Source: Thermococcaceae archaeon
Lineage (GTDB): Archaea > Methanobacteriota_B > Thermococci > Thermococcales > Thermococcaceae
Assembly (NCBI GenBank): GCA_030156945.1
Contig: JASGLT010000005.1
Span: 40,883-104,882 of the forward strand
Direction of reading: 5' to 3'
Length of the DNA stretch: 64,000 bases
Shown here: piece by piece, positions 43,965-53,000 of the stretch
How positions within the stretch are numbered: position 1 is the stretch's first letter
Layout: each line of letters begins with the position of its first letter
Position numbers and translations under genes: made by a program
Notes under the pieces: model-generated
Seen by the model: the letters and a program-made list of their open reading frames with translations, nothing else
Told to the model about the DNA's origin: nothing
The model's database searches: none

Positions 43965-43978
43965 CTTATAAAGGTTTT
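43965..43978 (-). promoter_or_regulatory. BRE/TATA promoter of the 34-aa gene
   Basis: On the minus strand the sequence AAAACCTTTATAAG is a near-ideal Thermococcus BRE plus TATA box. It points away from srp54 toward the small gene at 43913. Confidence 0.55.
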
Positions 43979-44160
43979 TGTCCACTTTTATCTCAGAAAA
44001 GAACTCTTCAAGCCCCTCGATAGCCCAAAAAAGCAACCAGTGCCTGAATAGAGTCTCAATGTACAATATAGTTCATTACAAAGTAAGCTCCCTGTTCAGA
44101 GACCTAACCCGGGGCAATCTTTAATAAACCCAGAGCCATTGAGAAAACTGGGGAGAGAAC

Positions 44161-45510
44161 ATGGCTCTTGAAAAGTTGGGAAAAGCCCTAAGTGATGCCT
44201 TAAGAAAGCTGGCTCGTAGTAGCAGTGTAGATGAAGCCCTCATCAAGGAAATCGTGAGAGATATTCAAAGGGCGCTTCTTCAGGCAGATGTTAATGTCAA
44301 ACTCGTCCTGCAGCTTACGAAGAACATAGAGAGGAGAGCTCTGGAGGAGAAGCCCCCCGCTGGAGTAACTACGAAAGAGTACCTCATCAAAGTCGTGTAC
44401 GAAGAGCTGACAAAATTCCTTGGAACGGAAGCGAGACCCCTTGAAATAAAAGAAAAACCAACAGTCCTGCTCACAGTCGGCATTCAGGGTTCGGGCAAGA
44501 CCACCACCGTGGCAAAGCTTGCCAGGTACCTGCAGAAGCGGGGTTACCGTGTTGGGCTCGTATGTGCGGACACCTGGCGCCCCGGTGCATACTACCAGCT
44601 CAAACAGCTTGTGGAACCATTTGGAATCGAATTATTCGGAAATCCGGATGAAAAGGACGCCGTTAAGCTCGCCAGAGAAGGAGTTGAGCACTTCAAAAAG
44701 AGGGACGTGGACGTCATCATAGTGGACTCCGCCGGCCGACACAAGGAGGAGAAGGGACTCATAGAAGAGATGAGGGAGATAAGCTCCACCATAAACCCCC
44801 ACGAGGTCATACTGGTTATAGACGGTACGATAGGTCAGCAAGCCTACAATCAGGCCATGGCCTTCAAGGAGGCTACTCCTATAGGGTCAATAATCGTCAC
44901 GAAGCTGGACGGTAGCGCTAAAGGCGGTGGTGCCCTGTCAGCGGTAGCCGCCACCGGAGCCCCCATAAAGTTCATCGGTGTGGGAGAAAGGATAGACGAT
45001 CTCGAGCCCTTTGACCCAAAGAGGTTCGTCTCAAGACTCCTCGGAATGGGAGACATCGAGGGATTGCTCCAGAAGCTCGAGGAACTCCAGAAGGAGCAGG
45101 AAATCAGGGAGGAAGATTTTGAAAAGTTCCTGAAGGGCAGGTTCACGCTAAAAGACATGTACACCCAGCTCGAAGCCATGCAGAAGATGGGCCCCTTAAA
45201 GCAGATCCTCCAGATGATACCCGGGATGGGCTACTCCCTTCCGGATGATGCCCTCAGGGTGGGGGAGGAAAAGCTCAAAAAGTTCAGGGTAATAATGGAC
45301 TCAATGACCGAAGAGGAGCTTGAAAACCCCCAGATACTCAACTATTCGCGGATAAAAAGGATAGCAAGGGGGTCGGGAACGAGTACAGCGGAAGTCAAAG
45401 AACTTATAAATCAGTACAATCAAATGAAGAAGATGTTCAAGAGCATGAACAAGAGGAAGCTTGCCAAACTTGCCAAGAAAATGAATTTTGGAACATTTGG
45501 AGGGTTCTAA
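44161..45510 (+). CDS. srp54: Signal recognition particle protein SRP54
   Basis: The 449-residue SRP GTPase that binds signal sequences and 7S RNA and docks with FtsY. N domain residues 1-95; G domain with [15 protein letters not shown] (G1), [21 protein letters not shown] (G3) and [11 protein letters not shown] (G4); M domain rich in Met ([50 protein letters not shown]). A TATA box (CTTTAATAAAC, about 44119-44129) precedes it. The next gene starts 2 nt after the stop. Confidence 0.97.
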   Translation: MALEKLGKALSDALRKLARSSSVDEALIKEIVRDIQRALLQADVNVKLVLQLTKNIERRALEEKPPAGVTTKEYLIKVVYEELTKFLGTEARPLEIKEKPTVLLTVGIQGSGKTTTVAKLARYLQKRGYRVGLVCADTWRPGAYYQLKQLVEPFGIELFGNPDEKDAVKLAREGVEHFKKRDVDVIIVDSAGRHKEEKGLIEEMREISSTINPHEVILVIDGTIGQQAYNQAMAFKEATPIGSIIVTKLDGSAKGGGALSAVAATGAPIKFIGVGERIDDLEPFDPKRFVSRLLGMGDIEGLLQKLEELQKEQEIREEDFEKFLKGRFTLKDMYTQLEAMQKMGPLKQILQMIPGMGYSLPDDALRVGEEKLKKFRVIMDSMTEEELENPQILNYSRIKRIARGSGTSTAEVKELINQYNQMKKMFKSMNKRKLAKLAKKMNFGTFGGF

Positions 45511-45511
45511 A

Positions 45512-45781
45512 ATGATGGAAGTCTTCGTCCTGGTGGTTGTCAAGCCCGGGCATGAGGAAGAGGTCTATAAAAAGCTGAAGGAGCTACCGGTGGCAAGGGA
45601 AGTTTACAGGGTCTACGGAGAGTACGACATCCTGGCCCGCCTTGAGGTTGAGAACATAGAGGAGCTCGATAGGGTGTACGAAGAGGCCCTGAGGAAAATA
45701 CCGCACATAGAGATGACCGAAACCCTGATAGCGAGCTCCTACGGAAGGAGGGGGGGCTTTGGAGAAAAGGCTGGTAGCTAA
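45512..45781 (+). CDS. Stand-alone Lrp/AsnC ligand-binding (RAM) domain protein
   Basis: An 89-residue protein with only the effector domain of Lrp/AsnC regulators: VFVLVVVKPGHEEEVYKKLKELPVAREVYRVYGEYDILARLEVENIEEL. No helix-turn-helix is attached. Such proteins oligomerise, bind amino acids and may modulate full-length Lrp proteins such as the one at 47347. GGAGGG precedes the ATG. It overlaps the next gene by 23 nt. Confidence 0.85.
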   Translation: MMEVFVLVVVKPGHEEEVYKKLKELPVAREVYRVYGEYDILARLEVENIEELDRVYEEALRKIPHIEMTETLIASSYGRRGGFGEKAGS

Positions 45782-46259
45782 GATAAACCTCAAGACTCTG
45801 GAGGTGGATTACGACCAAAACTTTAGGTTCAGGTGTGTTGAGGAGTGCGGCAGGTGCTGCGAGTCCCTTGAAATCCCCCTTCGCGACGAGGACATAGAAA
45901 AAATCGAAGAACTTGGATACAACGCGTGGGAGTTCGTAGACTATGAAAAGCTCTTCTACCGGAGGGACAAGTTCTTGGGCTACGGGATAAAAAAGAACCC
46001 GGTAACCGAAGCCTGCGTCTTCTTAGACCCCGGGACAAAAAAGTGCAAGATATACTCACACAGGCCGCTCGCCTGCAGGCTGTATCCCTTTATTTTTGTG
46101 AGGAGCGAGGGTTATCTTGAAGTTTACGTGAAGGAGGACGATTTCTGTCCCGGAATAAACCATCCTGATGGCCTCCCAGTTGATAGAAAGTTCCTACTAT
46201 CCAACTACGGAGACGTTGTTAGAGAATACAGGAAAAAGACTGTAAAGGAGACCGAGTGA
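45759..46259 (+). CDS. YkgJ-family cysteine-cluster protein
   Basis: A 166-residue protein of the UPF0153/YkgJ type, thought to bind zinc or an Fe-S cluster. Cysteines are arranged as RCVEECGRCCESL, ACVFLDPGTKKCKIYSHRPLACRLYPF and DDFCPGI. The start is TTG with a G-rich site upstream, overlapping the RAM gene; this start is tentative. The biochemical role is unknown. Confidence 0.8.
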   Translation: MEKRLVAKINLKTLEVDYDQNFRFRCVEECGRCCESLEIPLRDEDIEKIEELGYNAWEFVDYEKLFYRRDKFLGYGIKKNPVTEACVFLDPGTKKCKIYSHRPLACRLYPFIFVRSEGYLEVYVKEDDFCPGINHPDGLPVDRKFLLSNYGDVVREYRKKTVKETE

Positions 46260-46266
46260 CCGAAAC

Positions 46267-46276
46267 GTATTTATAC
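46267..46276 (+). promoter_or_regulatory. TATA box of the GfcR-like gene
   Basis: GTATTTATAC, preceded by CGAAA, lies 46 bp before the ATG at 46313, directly after the YkgJ-family gene stop, so the regulator has its own promoter. Confidence 0.45.
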
Positions 46277-46312
46277 ATTTTCTTGTTAAACCTGGTCATA
46301 AGGGGTGGTCGC

Positions 46313-47029
46313 ATGAGTCAGCTAAAGTCCGTACAGGAGAAATTAAGACTGATACGCACTCTGAGGCTCCTCAAGAAAACCTACACCTACGAGGAGCTAT
46401 CCAGGATAACGGGACTGCCTATAACAGTGCTAAACAGGTACGTACGCGGAAAAGTACTGCCGAGTACCGAGAGAACCAGGGAGTTGCTTGAGCTTCTCAG
46501 TCCGTACATAAACATAGAAGAGGAGGTAAGGAAGAGGATAAAATTCGATGAAAGGGGCTTCTTTGACAACATGCCAGTTCTGAGCGATACTGCCCTGATG
46601 AGCATAATAGCCGAGGAAGTGGCTGGGAAATACGCAGATGAAAACGTTGACAAAATCCTGACCGCGGCGACCGATGGAATACCCCTCGCAGTGCACATAG
46701 CCAAAGAGCTGAACGTGGACGTTGTATACGCCAAAAAGAAGAAAGAAGTGGGTGTTGAAAAGTTCTACGAGGTCAGCTATGTACCGAGTGCCTCCGGAAG
46801 CGTTACTACACTCTACCTCCCTCACTGGGCGCTCAAGAAGGGAGAACGCGTTCTAATCGTTGACGACGTGATAAGGAGCGGGGAAACTCAGAAGGCCCTG
46901 CTGGAGATGTGCAGGCAGGCCGGAGCAAAGGCCGTGGGCATGTTCTTCCTCGTGAGCGTTGGGGATGTTATTGAAAGCCTCAAGAAGGAATACAGCATCC
47001 CGGTTGAGAGTTTGATAAGACTGATGTGA
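46313..47029 (+). CDS. gfcR: GfcR-like regulator: HTH fused to phosphoribosyltransferase domain
   Basis: A 238-residue protein from ATG 46313. Residues ~5-55 form a helix-turn-helix (KTYTYEELSRITGLPITVLNRYVRGKVLP); residues ~90-238 form an orotate-phosphoribosyltransferase-like domain with the PRPP loop RVLIVDDVIRSGET. The fusion is that of archaeal PyrE-like regulators, of which haloarchaeal GfcR activates sugar catabolism genes. In this organism the regulon is unknown. PRPP or a nucleotide is a likely effector. Confidence 0.83.
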   Translation: MSQLKSVQEKLRLIRTLRLLKKTYTYEELSRITGLPITVLNRYVRGKVLPSTERTRELLELLSPYINIEEEVRKRIKFDERGFFDNMPVLSDTALMSIIAEEVAGKYADENVDKILTAATDGIPLAVHIAKELNVDVVYAKKKKEVGVEKFYEVSYVPSASGSVTTLYLPHWALKKGERVLIVDDVIRSGETQKALLEMCRQAGAKAVGMFFLVSVGDVIESLKKEYSIPVESLIRLM

Positions 47030-47034
47030 TTAAA

Positions 47035-47361
47035 ATGAAGTTCCTGATATACAACGCTGAGGGACTCACCCTGCCAGTGGAGGCCGAACCAGGTCTCCCC
47101 TTCAATTTTGAGTGTGGAGAAGAGGAATGCGGGAAGATCGTAAGGATATCTGGAGTCATAATTCAGGTGTCAGAAGATAGGTTCACTGAGGTGCTGTCGA
47201 GGACTCTGGAAGAGAACCCGGACTTCTCAAGGATTAGCGAGATAACCGCAAGAAACTACATATTCTCGGGAGAGGTCAACGGAAAAAAGGTAGAGCTCCC
47301 AGCAGAAACGCTTGAAGACTTTGCAAAGAGGTTTATGGAGGAAGTTCTAGTCCTCAGATAA
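47035..47361 (+). CDS. Hypothetical protein
   Basis: A 108-residue soluble protein (MKFLIYNAEGLTLPVEAEPGLPFNFECGEEEC...). The C-x5-C pair (FECGEEECGKI) might bind a metal. It follows the GfcR-like gene by 5 nt, so probably shares its transcript. Its last 15 bases overlap the convergent Lrp gene. Family not recognised. Confidence 0.6.
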   Translation: MKFLIYNAEGLTLPVEAEPGLPFNFECGEEECGKIVRISGVIIQVSEDRFTEVLSRTLEENPDFSRISEITARNYIFSGEVNGKKVELPAETLEDFAKRFMEEVLVLR

Positions 47362-47799
47362 CTTAATCCTCAAATCCTCCTTAACAACCTGCATTGCAAC
47401 GCTCGTGTTCGTCTTCTCGACCCCATCCAGGGAGAGAAGCCACTTAACGAAGCGGTTCATGTGGGCCCTGTCCCTGAACTTGGCCACCAAAACTATGTCA
47501 AACTCACCGGTTATGTCGTATACTATGATGACGTTCTCCTTTTTCCTTAGCTCCTCCTCTATTTCCAGTATTTTTCTTCCACGTGCCTTCACTCCGATGA
47601 CAGCCGTGAGCCCAAAACCCAGCTTCTCATAGTCCAAAATCGGTGCAAACCCCTTTATTATTCCCTCTTCCTCCATCCGTTTTATCCTGTTGTAAACAGT
47701 CCCCACAGCAACTCCCAGCTCCCTTGCGATCTCCCTGTAGGAAAGGCGGGAGTTCTCCTGAAGCATGGAGAGGATCTTTATATCGAGCTCATCAACCAT
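47347..47799 (-). CDS. Lrp/AsnC-family transcriptional regulator
   Basis: A 150-residue full-length Lrp/AsnC protein from ATG 47799 (GGTGGAA upstream). The N-terminal HTH is LDIKILSMLQENSRLSYREIARELGVAVGTVYNRIKRMEEEGII; the RAM effector domain follows (VIIVYDITGEFDIVLVAKFRDRAHMNRFV). It senses amino acids in the family at large. The stand-alone RAM protein at 45512 is a possible partner. Confidence 0.92.
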   Translation of the reverse strand: MVDELDIKILSMLQENSRLSYREIARELGVAVGTVYNRIKRMEEEGIIKGFAPILDYEKLGFGLTAVIGVKARGRKILEIEEELRKKENVIIVYDITGEFDIVLVAKFRDRAHMNRFVKWLLSLDGVEKTNTSVAMQVVKEDLRIKLSED

Positions 47800-47866
47800 T
47801 TCCACCACCGAATACAGTGCACCGTAAGCTTTAAATAGTCTTCCTTGGGAGGAATTAGCGGGCAGT

Positions 47867-47944
47867 GGACCGGTAGCCTAGCCAGGATAGGGCGGCGGCC
47901 TCCTAAGCCGCAGGTCCGGGGTTCGAAGCCCCGCCGGTCCGCCA
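47867..47944 (+). tRNA. tRNA-Arg(CCT)
   Basis: Acceptor GGACCGG/CCGGTCC; anticodon stem GCGGC/GCCGC with loop CTCCTAA, anticodon CCT; T-loop GTTCGAAGC. CCA at 47942-47944. Confidence 0.96.
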
Positions 47945-48290
47945 TCAGCCCTTACTTGCGCATTTTGGGACTTTGTCCCAACACCTCGGGAAGCTTCGCT
48001 TCCCAAGGAGCGCTGGCGGAAAGGTATCGACTGATTTTAATCGTGCCTGGTGATAATTGGTTTATCTCCAATTAGCCATGCTCTCAGGGTTTCCTCTAAG
48101 TATAGCACCCTTTGGGTGCTAAAAAGAAAGCTGAAATCATGAGCTAAAGAAGTTTTTGGGAGTAACCCTCACGGTTGCTCTCTAAAAGAGCATATGCTCA
48201 CCATTACCCAACACTCAAAAAGAGGGAAACACTTCTGATACAACTTTTTCCAAGATCTCTCTCAGCAGAACGTTGAAAATAAAGAGAACC
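47945..48290. other. Gene-free interval with three triloop hairpins
   Basis: No credible coding frame is seen over ~345 bp. Three perfect inverted repeats with 3-nt loops occur: 47965-47981 (stem TTGGGAC, loop TTT), 47988-48004 (stem GGGAAGC, loop TTC) and 48103-48121 (stem TAGCACCC, loop TTT, followed by AAAAAG). A dyad GAGCATATGCTC lies at about 48189-48200. The region may be a structured RNA or remnant of a mobile element; see findings. Confidence 0.45.
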
Positions 48291-49124
48291 TTAAACCCTC
48301 AGGCTAGGGTGCCACACCTTCTTCCCGGCCTTCTCCTTCTCTTCATCCCACTCCGCGAGTATCTTAACGGCCTCACTCGCGACCAAGGCGGCCTCCTTCT
48401 CGCCCGCCTTCCCGAACTCGTTGGTAATCCTGTTGGCGAAGACGGCGCACACACAGCCCGCTCTGAGGCCGTAGATGTTGGCAAGCGTGTAGAGAGTCGC
48501 GGCCTCCATTTCGAAGTTGGTCACGTTGGCCTGCCTGAGGTCGTCAACAAGGTTCCTCGCGAAGCTCGGGAAGTAGCCGTTCAAGCCCGGCCTGCCCTGT
48601 CCGAGGTAGAAGCTGTCGGTTGAAGCTGTTATACCGATGTGATATTTCACACCGAGACTCTCGGCGGCCTCTATCAGCGCCATCGTAACCTCAAGGTCAG
48701 CCACGGCCGGATATTCGACCCGGACGTATTGTTTTGACGTTCCCTCAAGCCTCACAGCAGCTTTCGCTATGATGAGGTCTCCTATCTCAATTCCAGGCTG
48801 GATTGCACCGGTTGAGCCAACGCGGATAAAGGTGTCCGCCCCTATCGCAGCGAGCTCTTCGACGGCGATGGCCGTTGATGGCCCGCCTATCCCTGTAGAG
48901 GTGACGCTTATCGGCACGCCTTTGTATTTTCCCGTGTGCGTCCTGTACTCCCTGTGGAAGGCTATCTCCCTCGCCTCGTCCCAGAGCGAGCTTATCTTGG
49001 GTACTCTCTCGGGATCGCCCGGAAGGAGGACGTAGCGAGCAACATCGCCCGGCTTGCAGGCTATGTGGTACTGCATTCCTTCCTCGGTCTGAGGTCTCTC
49101 CGCAGAAACAAACTTCTCGACCAT
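48291..49124 (-). CDS. udp: Uridine phosphorylase
   Basis: A 277-residue nucleoside phosphorylase of the Udp/NP-I family, starting MVEKFVSAERPQTEEGMQYH. VLLPGDPERVPKI binds phosphate, STGIGGPSTAIAVEELAAIGADTFIRVGSTGAI binds ribose, and NFEMEAATLYTLANIYGLRAGCVCAV carries the nucleoside-site Glu/Met. In Thermococcus such enzymes feed ribose 1-phosphate from nucleosides into the pentose bisphosphate route. Divergent from the threonine-synthase-like gene. Confidence 0.9.
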   Translation of the reverse strand: MVEKFVSAERPQTEEGMQYHIACKPGDVARYVLLPGDPERVPKISSLWDEAREIAFHREYRTHTGKYKGVPISVTSTGIGGPSTAIAVEELAAIGADTFIRVGSTGAIQPGIEIGDLIIAKAAVRLEGTSKQYVRVEYPAVADLEVTMALIEAAESLGVKYHIGITASTDSFYLGQGRPGLNGYFPSFARNLVDDLRQANVTNFEMEAATLYTLANIYGLRAGCVCAVFANRITNEFGKAGEKEAALVASEAVKILAEWDEEKEKAGKKVWHPSLRV

Positions 49125-49184
49125 AGCAACCACCTTTTTAACCTGTGTTTCTTAGTTCTCTCAAGACCTAAAAAAGGTGATGGC

Positions 49185-50249
49185 ATGCTCAGGTGTTCAA
49201 GGTGCGGAAAGACCTATCCTGAGACCTTCATGCTGAAGTGCGACTGCGGCGGAACGCTCTTTGTGGAGAGGGAGCACTTCGACTTCTTCGGCAGCCTCAT
49301 GCCCTACCTTGACGCGAGGAGGTACATCAACTTCCTTCCCGTGGGCGGAAACCTCCTTCCACCTCCCGTCCCGGCGATAACTCCGACTGTCGAACTCCAA
49401 GTCGGCCCGGTTACTGCCCTCTTCAAGCTCGACTACCTCCAGCCCAGCGGCTCCTTCAAGGACAGGGGTACTTGGGTGACTGTGGCAAAGCTGATGGAGG
49501 AGGGGGTAAGCGAGGTCGTTCTCGACAGCTCTGGAAACGCAGCCCTGAGCATGGCTCTCTATTCACTTCCAGCCAGGATTAAGGTCCACACTTTCGTCTC
49601 CTATGGGGCAATGCCCTCAAAAATTTCCCTGCTCCAGCGGCTTGGAGCAATAATTCACTTCGTTTATGGAGACAGAATGGAAGTCCACGAAGAGGCCGTT
49701 GAGTTTGCCGAGAGGGAGGGAATAACCTACGTGAGCCACTGGCTCAATCCCTACTTCATCGAGGGCACCAAAACGATCGCCTACGAGGCCTATGAGCAGG
49801 TTGGAGTTCCGGACTATGCTTTTGCCCCCACTGGTTCCGGGACGCTCTTTCTCGGCCTCTGGAAGGGATTCCGAGAGCTTAGGGAAATGGGCGAGGTAAA
49901 CGACCTCCCGAGGCTTGTAGCCGTTCAGGCAGAAGGTTACGAGAGCCTTTGCGAGCGCTCCGTAATGAAAAACCGCCTCGCCGACGGGATAGCGATTCCC
50001 GAGCCTCCGCGAAAGGAGGACATGGAGAGGGCACTCGACGAGAGCAACGGCCTCTGCGTGAGCGTCGGCGAGGCCGAGACGAGGGAAGCGCTTGAGTGGC
50101 TCATCAACGCAGGATTCCTTGTGGAACCGACATCAGCGGTTGTTCTTGCAGGCCTGTGGAAGCTCGTGGATTCAGCCGAAATCCCAGAAGGTTCCAAAGT
50201 TCTCCTTCCCCTATCCGGTTCGGGCCTTAAAATAACCGAAGGTATTTAA
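49185..50249 (+). CDS. thrC: Threonine synthase-like PLP enzyme
   Basis: A 354-residue PLP-dependent protein from ATG 49185. An N-terminal zinc-ribbon-like stretch [20 protein letters not shown] precedes the catalytic fold with the PLP lysine in PSGSFKDRG and the phosphate-binding [10 protein letters not shown]. The pattern is that of threonine synthases, making threonine from O-phosphohomoserine; a different beta-elimination substrate cannot be excluded. CCTTTTTAACC at 49132-49142 is a possible TATA box. Confidence 0.78.
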   Translation: MLRCSRCGKTYPETFMLKCDCGGTLFVEREHFDFFGSLMPYLDARRYINFLPVGGNLLPPPVPAITPTVELQVGPVTALFKLDYLQPSGSFKDRGTWVTVAKLMEEGVSEVVLDSSGNAALSMALYSLPARIKVHTFVSYGAMPSKISLLQRLGAIIHFVYGDRMEVHEEAVEFAEREGITYVSHWLNPYFIEGTKTIAYEAYEQVGVPDYAFAPTGSGTLFLGLWKGFRELREMGEVNDLPRLVAVQAEGYESLCERSVMKNRLADGIAIPEPPRKEDMERALDESNGLCVSVGEAETREALEWLINAGFLVEPTSAVVLAGLWKLVDSAEIPEGSKVLLPLSGSGLKITEGI

Positions 50250-50284
50250 ACTTTCGAGCTGAAAATTTGGTAGGGGTGATTAGG

Positions 50285-51163
50285 ATGGTGGTGAGGTATC
50301 CCGCTGTAGCTGGAAGCTTCTATCCCGCTGACGAGGAGTTAGTTCTCATGCTGGAGAGGTTCTTCAGCGACCTCGGCGAGGAAGGAAGCGAGAGGAGAGT
50401 AACTGCAGGAGTTGCTCCCCACGCGGGCTACATATTCTCCGGCTACACGGCGAGCAGAACCTATAAGGCCATCTTTGAGGACGGCCTACCTGAGACGTTC
50501 GTGATCCTCGGGCCGAACCACACCGGCCTCGGCTCCCCGATAGCGGTTCACCCGCCGGGCACGTGGATAACGCCGCTGGGAGAGGTGGAGGTCGACGGCG
50601 AGCTTGCCAGGGAGATAGCAAAAATCTCGGGCATAGCTGACCTTGACGACCTCGCCCACAGGTACGAGCACTCCATAGAGGTTCAGGTTCCCTTCATTCA
50701 ATACCTCGCCGAGAAGGCAGGAAAGGAAGTCAAGATCGTTCCCATAACCCTCGGAATGCAGGACGAGGAGGTTGCCGAAGACCTCGGGAAGGCCATCTTC
50801 GAGGCTAGCAGGGAGCTAGGAAGGGACGTCGTGGTTATAGCGAGCACGGACTTCATGCACTACGGCCCGGTCTACGGCTACGTTCCCTTCAGGGCGAGGG
50901 CGGACGAGCTTCCACACAGGATAAAGGAGTGGGACTTCAGAGTAATCAGAAGGATCCTTGATTTCGACGTCAAGGGAATGTTTGAGGAGATAAGGGAGAT
51001 GAACCACACCATGTGCGGGCCGGGGGGAGTTGGAACGGCCATTGTTTACTCCCGCCTGGCTGGAGCCCTTGAGGCCGAACTGCTGCACTACACGACGAGC
51101 TTTGAAGTGAGTAGGAGCACTGAGGCAGTTGTTGGGTACGCGAGCATAGTCTTCAGGCGCTAG
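50285..51163 (+). CDS. AmmeMemoRadiSam system protein B (Memo-like)
   Basis: A 292-residue Memo-family protein from ATG 50285 (GGGGTGAT 5 nt upstream). It resembles LigB-type dioxygenases, with candidate metal His residues in [19 protein letters not shown] and [21 protein letters not shown] is the signature start. It often occurs with AMMECR1 and radical SAM proteins; neither partner lies in this window. Function in archaea is unsettled. Confidence 0.88.
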   Translation: MVVRYPAVAGSFYPADEELVLMLERFFSDLGEEGSERRVTAGVAPHAGYIFSGYTASRTYKAIFEDGLPETFVILGPNHTGLGSPIAVHPPGTWITPLGEVEVDGELAREIAKISGIADLDDLAHRYEHSIEVQVPFIQYLAEKAGKEVKIVPITLGMQDEEVAEDLGKAIFEASRELGRDVVVIASTDFMHYGPVYGYVPFRARADELPHRIKEWDFRVIRRILDFDVKGMFEEIREMNHTMCGPGGVGTAIVYSRLAGALEAELLHYTTSFEVSRSTEAVVGYASIVFRR

Positions 51164-51199
51164 CGAAAGGGTGATAAGCTCTTCTCCCTATTTTCTACC

Positions 51200-51574
51200 A
51201 TGAACCTCGATGAGGCCGTTGCCAGAATCCTCCAGCTCGGTGGCGAGAAGGTCAAGTTCGTAATTCTCTTCGGCTCAAGGGCGAGGGGAGACGCTCGCAA
51301 AGACAGCGATTACGACCTCTGCGTTTATTACGATGGAGACGAAAGGGAGGCCTTCAGGTTCAGGATGCTCGTGCTGGGCAACCTTCCGGACGAATATGAC
51401 GTTCAAATCTTTCAGCTCCTTCCCCTTCCCCTGAAAAGAGAATGCCTCAGGGGAAAGGTTCTATTCTGCCGCGACGAGACTTTTCTCTACGATCTCGCCT
51501 ATGAGGTTTTGAAGGAGTGGGAGGACTTCAAGCGCTATTATTACGACTACCTCGGCCTGGAGGCGATAGAATGA
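51200..51574 (+). CDS. mntA: MntA-type nucleotidyltransferase antitoxin
   Basis: A 124-residue minimal nucleotidyltransferase with G25-S26-x10-D37-x-D39 (LFGSRARGDARKDSDYDLCV). In characterised pairs MntA neutralises HepT by adding AMP to a Tyr of its R-x4-H-x-Y motif. It overlaps the HEPN gene by 4 nt (ATGA). Confidence 0.87.
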   Translation: MNLDEAVARILQLGGEKVKFVILFGSRARGDARKDSDYDLCVYYDGDEREAFRFRMLVLGNLPDEYDVQIFQLLPLPLKRECLRGKVLFCRDETFLYDLAYEVLKEWEDFKRYYYDYLGLEAIE

Positions 51575-51993
51575 GGGTTGAGCTGATAAGCTCGAAGATC
51601 GAGGAGATACTCGAAAGCCTGAAGCTGGTTGAGGAGCACCTGCCACAGGACTTCGAGACTTTCCAGTCGCTGGGCCTCGTAAAGGATGGGATTTACAAGC
51701 GCGTTGAGTTTGCGATACAGAACGTCATCGATATCTGTGCAATCATAAACTCCGACCTAAAGCTGGGAATCCCCGAGAAGGAAGAGGATGTCTTTGAAGG
51801 ACTCGTGAGGGGAGGAATAATCTCCAAGGAGATGGCTCAAAAACTGAGACTCATGAAGGGCTTTAGAAATGTCTTGGTTCACAGATACGGCCGGATAAAC
51901 GACGAACTTGCCTTTGAGACACTTCGCGAGCATCTGGACGACATCTATAAGTTCGTCGAGATTATAGAGAAGTCTTTGGAGGGTAAAAGATGA
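51571..51993 (+). CDS. hepT: HepT-type HEPN ribonuclease toxin
   Basis: A 140-residue HEPN/DUF86-like helical protein. The catalytic R-x4-H-x-Y motif is intact at R99-H104-Y106 ([10 protein letters not shown]), so it should be an active RNase whose Tyr106 can be AMPylated by the upstream MntA. Its stop overlaps the mevalonate kinase start by 4 nt (ATGA), which places an essential gene in the same translational chain. Confidence 0.87.
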   Translation: MRVELISSKIEEILESLKLVEEHLPQDFETFQSLGLVKDGIYKRVEFAIQNVIDICAIINSDLKLGIPEKEEDVFEGLVRGGIISKEMAQKLRLMKGFRNVLVHRYGRINDELAFETLREHLDDIYKFVEIIEKSLEGKR

Positions 51994-53000
51994 GCGTTAA
52001 AAGGGTTCTCGCCTCGGCACCGGCTAAAATTATCCTCTTCGGAGAGCACAGCGTCGTTTACGGAAAACCCGCCATAGCGGCGGCCATAGACCTTAGAACC
52101 TACGTCAGGGCGGAGTTCAACGACACGGGAGCGATAAAAATTGAGGCCCACGACATAAGGACGCCTGGCTTAATCGTTTCCTTCACTGAAGACAGCATCT
52201 ACTTCGAGAGCGACTACGGAAGGGCTGCAGAGGTTCTCGGCTACGTAAGGCAGGCGATAGAGCTCGTGAAAGATGAAGCGGACGCAAACGGGAAGGGCAT
52301 AACGGTCTCAATAACCTCTCAGATTCCCGTCGGTGCTGGTCTTGGAAGCTCCGCGGCTGTTGCCGTTGCGACCATAGGCGCTATCTCAAGGCTCCTCGGC
52401 CTCGAGCTTAGCAACGAGGAGGTTGGAAAGCTCGGACATAAAGTTGAGCTCCTCGTCCAGGGTGCATCGAGCGGCATCGACCCGACGGTTTCAGCGATAG
52501 GCGGCTTCATCCACTACCAGAAGGGGGAGTTCGAGCACCTTCCGTTCATGGAGCTTCCAATCGTTGTTGGCTACACTGGTTCGAGCGGCTCAACGAAGGA
52601 GCTTGTTGCTATGGTCAGGCGAAACTACGAGGAGATGCCCGAGATATTCGAGCCTATCCTGAACTCGATGGGCAGACTCGTTGAAAAAGCAAAGGAGGTC
52701 ATCACCTCCGACCTCGACAGGGAGCTGAAGTTCCGGACCCTCGGAAAGCTGATGAACATAAACCACGGCCTCCTCGATGCCCTCGGCGTTTCAACTAAAA
52801 AGCTCAGCGAGCTGGTTTACGCCGCGAGAACAGCTGGCGCTCTTGGAGCAAAGATCACCGGTGCTGGAGGCGGCGGCTGTATGTACGCCCTCGCCCCCGG
52901 GAAGCAGAGCGAAGTTGCGACAGCAATAACCATAGCCGGCGGAACGCCGATGATAACTAAAATAAGCCGTGAGGGTCTGAGGATTGAGGAGGTGGAGTGA
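51990..53000 (+). CDS. mvk: Mevalonate kinase
   Basis: A 336-residue GHMP kinase that phosphorylates mevalonate for archaeal lipid synthesis. Motif 1 [21 protein letters not shown], motif 2 [15 protein letters not shown] (ATP loop) and motif 3 [14 protein letters not shown] are all intact. It starts inside the hepT stop and ends 3-4 nt from the isopentenyl phosphate kinase start. Confidence 0.95.
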   Translation: MSVKRVLASAPAKIILFGEHSVVYGKPAIAAAIDLRTYVRAEFNDTGAIKIEAHDIRTPGLIVSFTEDSIYFESDYGRAAEVLGYVRQAIELVKDEADANGKGITVSITSQIPVGAGLGSSAAVAVATIGAISRLLGLELSNEEVGKLGHKVELLVQGASSGIDPTVSAIGGFIHYQKGEFEHLPFMELPIVVGYTGSSGSTKELVAMVRRNYEEMPEIFEPILNSMGRLVEKAKEVITSDLDRELKFRTLGKLMNINHGLLDALGVSTKKLSELVYAARTAGALGAKITGAGGGGCMYALAPGKQSEVATAITIAGGTPMITKISREGLRIEEVE

